From assembly GCA_036897625.1 (NCBI GenBank), contig JAYMTA010000005.1, positions 102,191 to 166,190 on the forward strand: DNA of 64,000 bases, in the 5' to 3' direction. The position numbers were made by a program, and so were the translations under genes. Positions 1 through 14,354 of the stretch are shown here, piece by piece. The number at the start of each line of letters is the position of its first letter. Within the stretch, counting starts at the first letter, position 1. Source of the DNA: Pelargonium cotyledonis. Taxonomy: Eukaryota; Streptophyta; Magnoliopsida; Geraniales; Geraniaceae. The notes under the pieces are model-generated. The model saw only the letters and a list, made by a program, of their open reading frames with translations, made no database searches and was not told the DNA's origin.

Positions 1-3000
1 TTTATATTACAGAAATTCTAAGCCATTGAAAGCCTTAGCCGGACTTTTTCTTGTATTCATTAGCCTGGGCGCTTGTTAATATATTCCAGAAACAGAGCAT
101 AAAGCCCTTTATGGTTATTACTTGTCGACAATTTCTATTTATTTCCTTCTCTTAAACCCGTGATCCTTGGCTACTTCAAGCCAAAAAGAAATTCCTAAGA
201 TCGAGGTAAAGTTTTTCTTAGGAGTTTTTTATATAGATATATTGTATTAAAATTAGTAAATCAGTTTCTTTATTTAGCTAAAAAATCTTGTGCTGGAGCT
301 TTAATGCAACCCAAGAATTTATATTCATTAGTTTAGAAACTCGTATTACTGGGAGTCCAATTTCGTGGAAACTAAACCTTGATCAGCACAATATCTCGAT
401 AGATAGTACTACTCAAGGGGATCTTGTTTATTTAATAGTAAGGAATATCGAAAATGGAAATCAAAAGGTAATTTTTAGGGTCTTGGATATATCAGTAACT
501 TAGGAAGACCCTTTATAAAAGTTAGTCTTACTTCGAGATGCTCTGGAATTAAAATCCTTATTGTATTGTGTTACTGTACTCTATAGATATAGTGTTCTGC
601 CTAAAGGGACTCCAATTCAAGTTAGTAAGTCACTAGGGGTCCATTGAAGAGAATTTATTAAGAGTAAAAAGGAGTTCCTTATTAGTACTGCCTTGCTTAG
701 AAGCCGGGAAATCTAGAGCTAGTAGAAAGCTCTTTTAACTTTAGGGCAACCCTGTCTTACTTAATTTCTACCTCTTAAAAGAATAAAGCTAAAGAGACAA
801 CTATTTATTAAGAGGAGGTTGCTTGCCTTTATAACTGCAAAATACCAATCTTCTCTAAGTAGAACTCGTAAAACTAGTACTAAATAAAGAAGAATCAGAC
901 AATAATCGCAAAGATAGGATAAACACAAAAAGCAGGTCCTCGCTCTACTTAACGTTTTAGCTACCACGCACCGTATCTAACATATGCATAATTATTCCCT
1001 AAAATTGTGCTGACAACCAGCTTAAACATTGTATAATTATTGGTATTCGCTCTAAAGGAGGGTACTAATAAAGACTACTTTTACTAGTTATAGTTTCTAA
1101 TAAAATCGACATACTAAAGAAAGAGACCCATTTGGCTTTAGAAGAGAGGGCCCTGCTCCATAAAATAAGAGGTTAGGTTATGTTTCAAATAGTAAAAAAT
1201 ATAGACAGCTAGACAGCCATAATTACTTATAGAATAGAAATAAACATCATGTATAGTCAAGCTTTTGCCATATAGAATTAGATAGAATAGTTGGTCTAAG
1301 ATTTAAATCAACAAGGCTCTTTTGTATCCGGGGTTCGACGAGTACCACTTTCTCCTTAAGGGCAAAAAAATTTTCTTTAAGAAGTTAGAGCACTAGCTCT
1401 TGGTACTATAATCCAGGGGTTCAAGTCGTCTCTTGGTGGGGTATTTAAGATAAGATTCTTACCTCTTTTAGAACAAGCAAGCGGGTCTATAAAGAATTAC
1501 GGGACCTGTTAGATATTTCACTGATTAATATATCTTCTTCATATAAGTGATTTAAAAACTCTAACTTCCTCAGAATCAAGCACTCTTTTTGTGCCATCGT
1601 TGCAAATATCGAATGAGATTCAAATAACTCCGAGAATATGTCCTGTAGACAAAGCCCCCTAAAAAGGACTGCATATACCAAACCAAAGGATTCTACTTTG
1701 TAAAAGACTTAGCAGATACAACTGACCAGAATAACTAAAGGATACAAGAAAAATAGCATAATAGTATTCTATATTATTAGACTACTAACTAGGAAGACTT
1801 AACTATAAATAAGAAGTATTAGCAAGTGGATACCTTTACTTATTACTTTTACACTTGTGAGTATATATAATTAAGGTCAGCGGAATACACTAGAATCCTT
1901 CCAGGTGAGTTTAGTAAACTTTAAAAAGCTGTATTAAGTACAGTCAAGATACTCCACTTCACTACCTTAATAAGGGGGCCTCCATTTTTGTTCTTCCGCA
2001 CGAGTTTCTATTTCTATACTATATAAATGTTAAAAATCCTCTTTTAATATTATTCTACTATAAAGCGTCCCCAGCAAAGCAAGAGCAAGGAGTGCTTCTT
2101 TATAAAGTAGGTAAGAAAAAACTCTTAACATTTGTTAGGTACTTTGATTGACTCAGTGACGGTGCAAGAAACTGCCCGCGGAGTATTAAGGATGTTAGAA
2201 CCAAGACCAAGAGTGGGACTTGTTGAAGAAAACCCGAGTAAATAAGCAAGTATGAGTTTGGGTTATCTTATCGGCCTATAAATCTGAAGAGTAAAATAGT
2301 TTTATACCTTATCTTAACACTTTATCTTTAAATCCAAGTTTCCCTTTCTAGTATCTACAAAAGAAACTTTTCTTCTGAAAGTCTAGGAAAGCTATAGAAC
2401 TCTATAAGATAAATTAAAGGACAACTCCAGTTTAACTTTAGGGAAAATAACTGTACAAACCTTCCCTAAACTTTTTTTTGAGAAGCTTCTACTCAAAAGC
2501 AGAATTTTGCAGTCCTCCTTTAAGCCGTATATTTTTTATAATGTAGCTTTCCCTGATTCTTTACTTAGCAGCAAATTTAGTATTAAACAAAATCCCTAGA
2601 ACAGTACAAATACGAATCAAAACTTGCTTAGTTTCCTGTATAGCTAAGGGGAATACGGAATAAAGAGGAAGCTCTTGTTTGAGTTGAGTGGCTCAAAAGG
2701 ATCCCTAATATAGTTTTCTAGTTAAAGTAAGAGCTTGTTATAAAAAACGCGTTAGTAGTTCAAAAATATAGTCTTGTATTTTGGTATATTTAGAAACTTA
2801 ATCAAAAGTTTAGAGGCGAAGAAGCATCCTTCTATACGTGAATTTTGTTGCTAAAAGCTAAGAGGTATCCTCCTAATTATGTTATGCATTTTAGTCTATC
2901 CGAGGAAGAGTTCTAATATAAATTTTTATTTGACCATTTGACTCAGAAGTTATGGATATGTCCCGAGGATGAGGATCTAACTCCTAAAAATTTTGTAGGG

Positions 3001-5019
3001 GTGCGTATTCATTATTAAACTTTCTTGTGTTCTTTGAATACCTGGTTTACCTATTTTATATAGCAGCTGGGTTTATTCCTTATGTAATTAAAATGCGAGA
3101 AAGAAGGATTACCTTAATATTTCTAACTAGCAGAAACCTAACCATTAAGTACATCCCAAAAGATTACTAACAAAGCTTTTGATTTCAGTTTGGATTGAGT
3201 AAAACTTGCGAATCAGAATTAATGAGTGCGCAGTCCGGGCCTAAAAAGGGGCTGCCATCGGTAAAGCAACGATCAAGAATCAATAAAAACCGTGGTATTA
3301 GGAAGTTTTCAAGAGACTCCTAGTACAACCAAACTCCTTAACTTAAAAGGAAGCTCTTTATTTGAAGGAATATCTTGTGTTACCTCTATACAAACCTCCT
3401 TTTTATTGTTTTATTGAAAGGTTTGACTTTCTCAATTATTCCTAAGAACCGCAGCAGCTAAAAAAAGACTCATATACTTGTCTTCATGCAACACCCTCCT
3501 GCTTTTTCCTTAAACATGTAAGAACCCCCCCTCTTCTAAGCCCACTTTCTTTTTTTATATTACCCTGAACTGGATAAGAAAGATCTTTCCTATAGATGCT
3601 TCTCAGCCAAATACCTAAATCTAAGTCAGGTAGTCCTATCAATAGAGAGGTTTTACAAACTTCAATATACGATTAAAACTCTTTACATAAGTGGTAACTG
3701 GAGCAAGAAGCTAATCCAAATAGTTAGAATAACACTGCAATGTGTATAATAGGGTTTTTGGTGCAAAAGACCTAATCAGAGGACTCTTTTGTATTCTAAA
3801 AGGAGGTTAATAACAAGATTTTAGCCAGGTAATTCTTGTCAATCGTAAGCCATCGTAGGAATAAATTGTGGAGTTAGTGGTTTAAACCGGACCCCACTCC
3901 TTTTACTTACAAGCTCAGATTTTTTTATCAGAGTACAAGAAAGGGATACCCTGTTGCTAACTAAGTAGCTTTGGAAAAAGGGATTTATTCCTTTATTAAT
4001 AGAGTTCTCTATTTTAAGGACTCAATTTCTTACAATTTTATAAGTAGAAATCTCAAAAGAGGGTAATGAGTAGAAAAAGAGGGGTTTGGTGAAAGTTTCT
4101 TGCCTCTATGCATTCTTGTTCACTAATATTGAAAAGGACCCTCTAGAGCGGTCTTCTCTTGTTAATCACCCAGTCCCAGTTTTCTGTAATCCGACGCTAG
4201 GCTATTTCGGAAGCTAGACCATTCGAACCTCCGAGATTTTATTAACTCGTGGATTAATTTACCACATATGCATTCAACCATCGACTAAATGATTTCATTC
4301 TATTAAAAACGAGTTAGTACCTTATAATAAAAATTAGCAAAGTTTTCCTTACTTTTTATGTTCTTGTTATTGGCTGTAGAGGTACATACAGGCTGGCCAA
4401 GTATAGTAGTAGTTAGATTTCGTACAAAGAAAGGAGTAATTTAAGTCAGTTATTCTCAGCTTTATAAAATTTATAAAACCCGCCTCTTCCTTATGGAGAT
4501 TCTATTCTATTTTTATAGGATGTTAAAATAGATCAAACTTTGTATACATCTTTGGAAGCATACTTTGAGCTCTTATTAACGATTAAAGCCAAACTCGGTG
4601 AGGTAGTACCGGGTACTTTTTCAAACTAGTAGACTACTAGGGAAACCTAAAAATTACTAAACTAAAGTCCAAGAGGCACCCTATCCATTTTGTATGTATG
4701 TTATAGAAGTTTTAACCCTTCTGTTAACCTTGCTGATTTGATCCTTAAGATTTACAGCCAAATCTTCAAGGGTCTCCTGCAAACTCTGTATTATTAATGA
4801 CACCTAATTCTAACCATAAAAAGTGCCGGGTATTTACAACGACTTACGCTCCACGGAACTCCTGAATAGCAAAATAAGACTTTTTTGACACACTTAGTGA
4901 GTATCCTATAAGAGCTTCAGATGGAAATTTTCTTTTTACAAAAGCAGGCAAAAAGAAGTATAATTAGATAAAGTAAAAAAGGACGCTTTTATAAAGATGA
5001 ACACAACTATAAGTGATTG
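1..5019. other. Long non-coding stretch
   Basis: No protein gene is recognised. Short open frames here (for example 288-503 plus and 1487-1681 minus) have no family features and are within chance length for this base composition. A tRNA T-loop sequence GGTTCAAGTC lies at 1418-1427, after a D-arm-like AGCTCTTGGTA near 1395, but no paired T stem or acceptor is seen. Another T-loop-like sequence, on the minus strand, is near 4230. A slightly G+C-richer patch at about 2150-2190 has no recognised product. Confidence 0.6.
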
Positions 5020-5091
5020 CTGGAGTAAAAGGATTCGAACCTTTGCATGCCGGTATCAAAAACCGGTGCCTTACCACTTGGCTATACTCCA
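5020..5091 (-). tRNA. trnQ: tRNA-Gln (UUG)
   Basis: This 72-base gene reads glutamine codons in mitochondrial translation. On the minus strand it begins TGGAGTATAGCCAAG and folds into a complete cloverleaf. The acceptor stem TGGAGTA pairs fully with TACTCCA, with G as discriminator. The D arm is GCC/GGC, the anticodon stem is CCGGT/ACCGG with UUG in the loop, and the T stem AAAGG/CCTTT flanks TTCGAAT. As far as I recall it matches the native plant mitochondrial trnQ, which differs from the plastid version. It stands alone, with no neighbour within several kilobases. It is the best-preserved tRNA in the window, and a more divergent copy of its two ends lies at 50273-50344. Confidence 0.96.
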
Positions 5092-7678
5092 AGTAAAGAA
5101 CTGCCTACTTTACACACTACAAGGGAGAATATACAAGAGGATCTGAATCATTTCAGACTCTATTTATATAAGTAATTAAATGTGCTAGCTTTTTGCTACA
5201 ATGCAGGAAAATAAAATTCTATAAATCAAACTTTATTTTGGCATCTTTTGTTTCAACCCTTCTAGACAATGCAAGGGTCGCTGGTAAACTCAAATTAATT
5301 TAATAGGGCTCATTTCATATTCTACAAAAGGGAGATCCTAGTTTTACTATAGTAAACCAGAAAAGGACATAGCATCCGTTTATCTTTTTTATACCTTCGG
5401 CTCTTCCTTCCGCTGTGGTAGTTAACTTCGTTCTAAAGCTAAGGATTTTAGATTGTATATACGAATATACACCAACTTGTATTGAGCATGTAACTTTCAG
5501 AATATTGCACTTGAATTTAATTCAATACCCAGTAAGCAAAGGGTTCTTATATTAGTTTCCAAAAAGGGTAGCTCCAAAGTAAGGACGTATCCCCGAAAGC
5601 AGTTTGAAAACCTGAAGGTACTAAACAAGTCTTATTATAAACTTGCAAAACAGAGTCCAAAAAATAGAACTAAACTACAACAAAAACAGAAACTTGTGTC
5701 GGGTTCCTTCCTTTATCGGGGTCTATAGTACAAATTATTTGTTTGTATACCGGAATTTGAAAAGTACCGTTAGAGTTTGAATTTGTTAGCAAGCTGTTTC
5801 AGGGTTACTAAGAACTATTCATATCCTACAGTTTTTGCGTTCTCTATAAGAAACAAATATAGAGAAATTAGTTGCTTAATAAGTAATTAAAATTTTATTT
5901 GCTTATTACCTAGTTCCGGCTTCAATTCCAGCTGGAATTTTACGATATAAATTTGAATACTAAATAGCTTCCCGAAAAGACACATCTAGAGAGTGCGCGT
6001 AATTCTAGTAATACTTGACTCAAAAACCTCAGAGAATCCATTTATGACAATAGGTTTTGCCTTGTCTTTAAATTCATTATTCAGGCCCTCCTAGAAATAT
6101 CTTTCATTTTAGAATGTAAGAACTCCTATGATTAATCGAAGTTCGAATTCCCTAAAAAGGTATAGTGCCATAATAAACGGACATAACATGTTAGTATTAC
6201 TAGGCCTTCCTTGAGCGGTTCCCATCCTAGAAGTGTACTAGGCCGACCCCTCCTATTTAATATCTGTGATTCCAAAAAAAAAAATTAGGAAGACTTTACG
6301 AATAAAAGGACCAGTTTTTAAGCTTTATTATGTTTATATCCTTACTGTATCCCCATATGGATTCGTCCTAACCCTCTTTTAGTATAAATGAGGTTGTTGC
6401 ATAAAAACACATAAGGGAAGGGGTGAGTATGACTAAGCCAATTTTAAGTTAAGGTATGGAATACTTGAGTAATATAATAACAAGGGCACTTTAAATCTAT
6501 ATGCAGGAACTTAGTTCACTATAACTTGGGACCTTTACCAATGAACTGGGATAATCAAAATCTATTTAGCAAAAGCTTACCATTACACACCTTTACGCAA
6601 AAGGCACAAGTTGGAAAAGGAGCCCTTACTTCTTAAAAGCCCTTTTTGACAGTACTTGAACCTATGGCCAAAAGAGGAATCTGGTAGAGAATTAGGGTTA
6701 GTGCATTATCTTTTTCATATATCAACAAGGCCGTCTATAGTTATGAAAGGATCATTATACCTTGACATGCTTAATTAGACTTTTCCCATTGTTCTGAGTT
6801 TTAGAAAGGAATCCCCCTTTTTGCATTTAAATCTTTGGTGAATTACCTGCTATAAAAGAAATTCTTTCAGTTAATATATTTAGAGTTAATGTTCGTAATA
6901 AAGTCATAAATTTCTACATTGTATGGGTTTTCTTGCTTATAGGGGTCCAGGCAGACTGTCGTCTTTAAGGTGTATCTCCCTTTGTGTATTATTTAGAGCT
7001 GTCCTGTTAGGTAAACATAAAGAAACTCCTTAAAAAAGTCTAATGATATCCTTCACATTCAAAAAACAGCACTAGATTTGTGATTTCTAAATCTACTCTC
7101 TCAGGTATTAGGGGGTTGGTTATAATTGCTGCACTACGGGAGTGCCTGACAATTGTGGTAGCACTTTCTATACATATAAATTATAGGACATTCTTGTGAG
7201 TGTATGATGTAAAATATATAATAATCAAAAACCCTCTAAAACTAACTAGACTTCTCCTTTTTTTAGCACCGGCAGGGTTTAACCATTCTAAGATGGAGTT
7301 GAATGAGTACCACTAATTTCAAGTTCAGGTGAAGCTTAGCTAGAATTTATAAAGGGATGCCCGTATTGAAGTTGCTAGTATTCCGTCTTAATGTGTATGA
7401 AAAAATAAAGATATGTAATTCGGGACATGATACTCCTTTTTTGATAGAGAAAGAAGCTGAGGGAGTCAGAGGGAGTGACTACCCAGTAGATTTCTGTCAG
7501 AGTGGAGGGGCCCATCAGGCAGTCTCGAGAAAGTAAAGTAAGGTTCTTAATGTGTCGTCTTATCTACCATTAACCAAAGCATTGTTTTAAATAATAATAT
7601 GCTTAAAAAGTAGTTCTCGCAGGCAGAGTACAGACTGCGGTGGGTACAAGAACCCGAGTAGAAGTTGGAATATTAAAT

Positions 7679-7702
7679 TTATATCACGTATTATATCACG
7701 TA
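7679..7702. repeat. Perfect 12-base tandem duplication
   Basis: TTATATCACGTA occurs twice head to tail with no mismatch. No gene is near. It looks like a recent local duplication. Confidence 0.9.
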
Positions 7703-10700
7703 GGAGCTTTTCACTTTGAAAGTGAGTAGAACTTTTATTCGCTATAATGATAATGAAGGATTTGAGAAACCTATAGCCATTAAAACAAGCTAGCGTTATA
7801 TCAAAGACACCTATTTTGTCTAATAAATAAACTCTAATTTAAGTATTCCAAAAATGTCGTATAAATGGCCTCGAATTAATTCTAAGCATAAACTTGGAAT
7901 GGAAGTTTTTCACGAAGGAAGAGGTAGCTAAGCGGATGCGTATGTTCTTTTTGTCGATAAAGAAGTTTTTGAAAGAAGCTACCCAAGTTTAAAGAGAGCT
8001 ATAAGGTCTCTGCTCCAATGTGAATAGAGAACCAGCTTCTCGCCTGAAAACGTAGTAAACTACAAAGGAATTGTAGATATCAACGACCTCCCCCAATGGC
8101 TTATAAAATGTGATGTTATTGCTACCACTTGGACTATACAGAAAATAAGTCTTAGTAAAGGTTAAAAAAAGACTTTATCTGTATCCATTTCTTACAATCA
8201 GAAAGCTAAATAAAATCCTACATTACATAAATTTCTATTTAAATAATTTCCCTTCTCCTATTAATCTAATAAATAGAGTTTCTTCCTTTTTGAAGAGGTA
8301 TACCCCTTTCTTTAAGGAGTCCCGCTATTGATTCTACTGTGTTTTCAGAAGTTAGAAAAAAATTAGATAAATTAAGAGGGCTCATTTTATTAGGAGTATG
8401 GGGTATTAAGTCCCTTAAACCGCAGCCAAGTTCCTAAGGTTTATGTCTTACGGGAAAAGCCATTTCTGGTATTCAATCAAGAGCTTTTCTGTAAGATAGA
8501 ATTTATAAATGTATGCTTGTATGCCCGAGCTTTCCGGAGTTTTGGTGTAAGTGTTTGTTTTAAGTTCTTGTTTTTACTCTCTTTACTGATACGCTATCTT
8601 TATTGCATTTTTTTTTTGAAAATATATGTAAAAAGTAATTCTGACTAGTATAGTAAAACAAAGCTTTATAGCTAAGGTGTTGAGTATCTGGTGTTCCCCG
8701 AAAATTTAATGCGTGGAGTTAGTCTCGCTTTTACTTTTAACTACTTTTAACTTTATTCGGCCGTTCCTTAAATGGGCTATGGAAGAGTCCTCTTTACTTG
8801 GGTTCCTGAATACTTTTTTGTCTAAAGTAGGACTTTTCAACCCTTTATATATTACAGTACAAATTTTATAAGCATTTTTGATAAAGCACAGGAAAAAACA
8901 AATCTGTTACTTCCCGATATTATAGAAGGATATAGGAGCTCATAATAACTGGATCCTTAGCTGTAGAATGTGCATCTTAGCCAATTAATACGAAAATATT
9001 AAAGTGATATTTTTAAGATTTACATGAGCAACTTCTAAGGAAAAACCAGCAATAAAGGATGGTAGAAGCTAAAAAGAGTAAGATTCTATAAATTGTAAAA
9101 GAAAAAGACTGATTCAGAAAGGTAAGTAAACCCCTCATTTTTTAAAAGTGAGGCTTTTGATACACTCAAGACTTTTGTTTAAAAAAAGGAAATTCAACGT
9201 TCATGTTTGGTAATAGAAAAGAAGAATTTCTTAACGGAGCACTGGAACCTGTGAAGTTATGTTATACGAAGGGGTATATAGGAATTTCTTAGTAAAAACT
9301 AAAAGGGGCTTCTTATATTGTATAATGCACTCTTATTTATTCAATTTGAACCTATGGATATATAGCCATATGAAAGCAATACTAGCATAATAAAATTCAC
9401 TAAAAAACAGGCAGAGCTCCTTCATTTGAGATATTAAGTACCACTCGAAAGCCTACCTGCGAAGCCGCCTTCTGTAACTGGATTACAAGGAAACTGCTTA
9501 GCATAGAACTCCCTTTTTAATTAAGCAAATTCCAAATACTCATTTAAAAGTTCAAATACAATTCATCTTTAGTTACCCTCAATCTGTGTAATACTTAAAT
9601 CTTAAGGGATATTGTATTATAGGCTTTTTGTTCTACCTGAACCACTAAAGGGAAATCTTATTATAGGATATAAATATCCTTTGGTAAAAACTCCAACGCT
9701 TTACAAGAGCTGATGACAACTTATTTCTATTACGTTTTTGTATCTTTATATGTCAATTCCGAAGAATACATAACCAAGATAAAGTTTCCTAGGCTAAGAC
9801 TTGGGTGTCCTAATAGGCTGTGATGAGGGGCTCATCTTAAGAACAAAAACTCTACCATTACTTATTAAACTCAATTCTCAACATACAGAGGAAGCAATTA
9901 AAACCTGGTATATGAACGGATCCTTACAGAGTTCTTTTGTTAGGAAGAATTAATATCTTAACTGAAAGGCAACAAGATTAACTTGCCTAATGAAAGTTCC
10001 TAAAAATTAAAATAGAAAGATAAAGTTTCTCCGCATTAAGGCTAGACAAACAGAAGGGGCTCATTGGTATAGCTCAGAAGACTAAGAATAAGGCTTTCAA
10101 TACTCAGGGGAAAGTTATAGTTCCAGTTTCTTGTATTTAGAAGAAGCAAGGGATACAGAAAGCAAGTCTTTCAAAAGAGGCATGAAGAGTAAGCAGTTGT
10201 TAATGGTTATAGTGTATCTCTGCTCTACCATGAAACTATCCATCCTATATAGAAATCCCTCCCGTCGCTGGGCTTCAGTTGGATAAAAGTACTTTATCTA
10301 TGCATCTGTAAGGCTGTAACCTCTGTTACTGATAAGAGCAGGGAGCATGAGGAATATACCTTATACAGCAAGTAATACATGTAATACAAACTTTCTTTAC
10401 TTACTGGTTTTTTAAACTTATTAAGTAATTTAAAACTCAAAGGAAACTCTTAATCAAGGCAAGGACTTTTTTACAAAAGAAGTAGTTTTTCTTAGCCAGT
10501 TAAAGGGTAATCTTAAGTATAAGTCTCTGTTAAGTCTTGCTTTCTCCAGCTACTATAATCCGGATAATCCAGAAAGAAAAGGTAAGGTTTAAGAGTTAAA
10601 ACCCTTTTCGGCTTAGGAAGTAAATAAACGCGGAACTACTTACTGGGTTCTTTTTGTTTGTGAGGGCAGAAGTCAATTTTCTAACAAATAGGTTCTAGGC

Positions 10701-12218
10701 ATATTTGGATTTAGAAGCCTTTACTTTTTGTGCTTTATGCCGAGGTATCTTAGGCATTTTAGTGGATATTGGTAAAGCAGCTATTTTAGTACTTTCACTC
10801 CTAAACTTTTTAAAACCTAGAAATATATCTTACTTTATGCCATCTCTCCTATAGGAAATTGAGTACTCCTATAAATATGTCTCTAAAAATACATAAAATT
10901 TTTACAAAAGGATCAACTAACTCTCGTCAATTTACGGGTTTAGGCAAGCTTGGCTTGAAGCATTTCCTAAACTTTAGCTTAATTTGCTTTGATACGAAAA
11001 TATATACTTTAATTACTAAGCAACAATCTACTCCATAACAAAAAGGAAGCAGAATGCTAGTCCAAACGAAAGATTTTATTGCAGAGTTAAATGATAAACA
11101 CTAAGAATATCGGTGATACAGCTTCTATTCTAGGACTCTCTAGAGCATAGCGGACAGATACCCCAAACTCACCTAAATAAAAGATGTGCTGGAACTTCTA
11201 GTTGTATGTGCTTATTTAGTTAATAATTTTCTTTGTAAGGATTTTCTTGGTAGACTTTACCGGTGGATAAGAGTAAAAGTAAGAGAGCTGGAAGTATTAA
11301 GACAGCAAGTACAAATAGAAGAATACTATAATAACTCTATACAGTATACAACTACCAAAATAAGTATAGGTAATATAACTATTTGTAGAAGGGATATTAA
11401 TATAGGCAAGAATTTAGACTAGTGATTTTCTCATGAATTAGTGTATTCGTCTAAAGTTCATCAAGATGATAGGTTTCGGGGAAAAGAAAAACTATATTCT
11501 GTTAAGACTAATCTCAAGCTACCAATAACAGGAGTCTATTATATCGAAATACAAAAAGAAATTCCTTCTTTGTTTTACCACGGATCCTCAGTGGAGTCTC
11601 TCTTTTTTTAGTGCCGCCAGGCTCATATCATTTCCATTTAAACCCTTAAAAGGACCTCTGATCATTATAGATTTAATAATTAGTGAAATCATTTATAGTA
11701 CATGATCAAACCTCACTTAATGCAAAGAAAAGTTATTTGTTGACTGCACCCAACTGTTTTAAGAGCAAAGCACACTCAAATAGAACTAAGGAACACAGGT
11801 TCAAACCGACTCTAGAGCTCTATACTTCATATATAGGTTCTATTTTTTCTTTCAATAATATATTAGTCCCAGCCTGTCTTATATAGAGCTGCCCTGGGTA
11901 AACCCTGTCTCGTAATAAAAAGAAGTAAAAAAGTATAGCTTTTTAAGGGATCGGCCTAGACAAATTCTAATTGTAAAGTGTAGAATCTTTTGTTAATTGT
12001 CAATTAAGTAAACTTTGCTAATATAAGACTAATAAAAGTTATTGGGCCTGAAAGCTAGGACTCAATTTCCGTATTTTTTAATTTTGGAATTCAAAGTAAG
12101 AGAAGATAGATTTCTCAGTTTAATTCATTAAAAAGTGTTGTGCAACTTGAACTCATGTATTTTCTAATAGCTGTGTTAATTTAGCACTCTCGGAGTTAGG
12201 TAAGGTAAACTATTAAAG

Positions 12219-12258
12219 TAAAGGATTGCTTGTTCCTGCGTTCCCTTGTTTCCAGTGT
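12219..12258 (+). repeat. Dispersed imperfect repeat, copy 1
   Basis: GTAAAGGATTGCTTGTTCCT followed by GCGTTCCCTTGTTTCC matches 45615-45655 (GTAAGGGATTGCTTGTTCCT then CTTGTTCCCAAGGTTTC) with few differences over about 38 bases. Such a match is unlikely by chance. Confidence 0.6.
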
Positions 12259-14275
12259 CTCCAAAACCCGATGCTGTGGGTTCAAGCCAGGGGTTTACTT
12301 TATAAATCTCAGAGTCTAATGGAAAAATGGAAGCCAGTTTATGCTTTTAATTCCTAAACAAGGAAATCCACTTTATAACGCTAATCCGGGTTAAGGTAAA
12401 ATACTAAAATAGAAACAAGCACCTATTTGGGGCTTAGGATGGGTAAGTGTAAGGAATACTAGTGTTAATGATGAGATTCCAAAATAAATAAGCAAAGAAA
12501 ACTAACTAGAATCCAAAAAAGGAGCCTGCTATAATAAAGAGCGCACTAAAATACTAGGTAATTCCCTCTCAAGAATGGGAAAATAACCAAGGTAGCATAA
12601 TCTAATATCTCAAATTACAGATAAACAACAGACTTTAATTAGTTCCGTGAAATAGGAATTGTTTCCCACTACCCATGAATTCTAAAGATATAAAAGCCAG
12701 CGCGTCTTAGAACACCTTAATAAAGGGTAAGTAGTATTGGGATTTTGAACCCATAGACACTCGCACTTGAAAAAGATAATGATAACTGCTCTCAAAAACA
12801 AGACTACAACTAGAAGTAGGTACGAAGTAGTTTGATTTTAAGTATTTGTATATTTTGTATGGATATAGGCTTATGCCGATTCCCTGGGATTTACAGACTA
12901 ACAAAGCACTTCGTTTAAACCCCCTTCGGTAAAATTACTTAAAGTGCTCCCTGCTCTACCTTCCGTATACCCCTTAAAATGAGAGAATGCATTTATATGC
13001 AAGAAAATTTGGTTGGTAGAATGTTACCTAGAGAAAAAGCTATAAATAAGATAAGAGTTCTCGGATTAGTAAAAAAGTCTATCTAGGAGTTGTTTGCTCA
13101 GAAAGCTTTCGAAAAAATACGGGGTGTTTCCGCATTTGAACCCACAACAGATTCAGGTAAGTGATGGCGGGCCTTCTCTCATTTACTAAATGCTATTTTT
13201 TTATCGTTTGCTCAAAAGAAGAAGTTTTTATTCGAGTATTTGGTCTTACTTTTGCAAGTGGTAGAGCAAGCCAAAAAGTTATCCGATGTCGTAGGTTTAA
13301 GTGCTACTCTCAACTCTCAAACTAACATTTTTATTATTCTTGGAATAAAAGCCTACTCTCTCTGCTTATCCCAACCCTTCCCAACTCTCTAGAAGGTCGG
13401 GCTCGAGTCAGCGAGTACATATATTTATAGTATATGGATTACTCGTATAATTATCTCTTTAATATGAGCAGCTTTATGCTAGATTTTGAAGTTAGGTACT
13501 AATAATTAGGGTTTCCTTTACCCTTCGAATACCTCTTCCTTGAGATACAAAAGTGGGAATTTCATAGGTAATAAATTTAACCCAGTGTTTGACTAATATT
13601 AGTTATGAAGCTGTTTTATTTTTATATAACTATTATTCCTTAATCCAAGGTAGGGTCGGAATCTTTTAGATAAAGAAAGACAAAGACACGAATTTTCCTT
13701 ATTACGTATACTTTGGTACCTGCCGAGCTCCTCCGTAGACTGCAAAACTCGTGTGAAATGTTATGGGTTTGAGGGAACGTAAAAAGACACATGAAATACT
13801 CGTATTATAAGTTCTCTTTCTGACTGAATACTAAATTTACTGCGACGATATTAATCATAAAATTTCCTTGTATTATCTAGGAGAAGCAGGAATTTCTCAA
13901 AAATACATGTCTAGTCAAGCTTGTTCCCCCAAAACCCTTGAAATATTCCTTATTTTAACTAAAGGCAATATGGAGAAAACGGATCTGATACGGGTACGAG
14001 GCTACTTTCTTGCTTAGAGCTGACTACATTTTGACGTTCTGTAAATTACTCTAATAGTTGATTCAAAAAGGACTACCTAACTTTCGTCTGAGTAACCTAG
14101 TCGAGGTCTAGCTCCACAAGAGAAAACCAAGACTTACTTGATTAAGCTTTATGTTACAGGGATTCCCTAGCAATTCGGAGAATCCATGGCTTAAACCGAC
14201 AAGGGAAAAAGAGACAAATTCTATATAATGATAATGAATATGGAATTTTCCTCTCTAATCCATTAAGGTGGGTAG

Positions 14276-14354
14276 TCAATCGTAGTTCAGCTCGAGAGAA
14301 CATAAGTTTCTAAAATTATGATTATGATGCCGTAGTTCAAATCCTACAAAACAT
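14276..14354 (+). pseudogene. trnW-like relic
   Basis: This segment aligns along its length with the plastid-type tRNA-Trp carried by many plant mitochondria. It has the D-arm sequence AGTTCAG then AGAAC, an anticodon-loop sequence TTCTAAA where CTCCAAA is expected, and GCCGTAG then TTCAAATCCTAC for the T arm. The anticodon position therefore reads CTA instead of CCA, one transition away. The acceptor strands no longer pair, one base is missing before the T loop, and there is extra sequence after the anticodon arm. I read it as a decayed gene. The assignment rests on remembered trnW sequence, not a search. Confidence 0.5.

Larger units (their letters stand above)
5092..14275. other. Long non-coding stretch
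   Basis: No protein gene is recognised. A perfect tandem duplication of a 12-base unit (TTATATCACGTA) lies at 7679-7702. A stretch at 12219-12258 shares GGATTGCTTGTTCCT and a following TTCCC with 45615-45655. A T-loop sequence GGTTCAAGCC at 12279-12288 and minus-strand T-loop-like sequences near 12755 and 13137 have no paired stems. A frame of 78 codons at 11186-11422 and one of 67 at 11683-11886 show no recognisable features and are probably chance. Confidence 0.6.

Noticed and set aside
3868-3904. Hairpin GGAGT/ACTCC with an internal GGTTTAAACC palindrome followed by TTTT, considered as a terminator
   Set aside because: The middle of the stem does not pair, no gene precedes it, and plant mitochondria do not use such terminators in a well-defined way.
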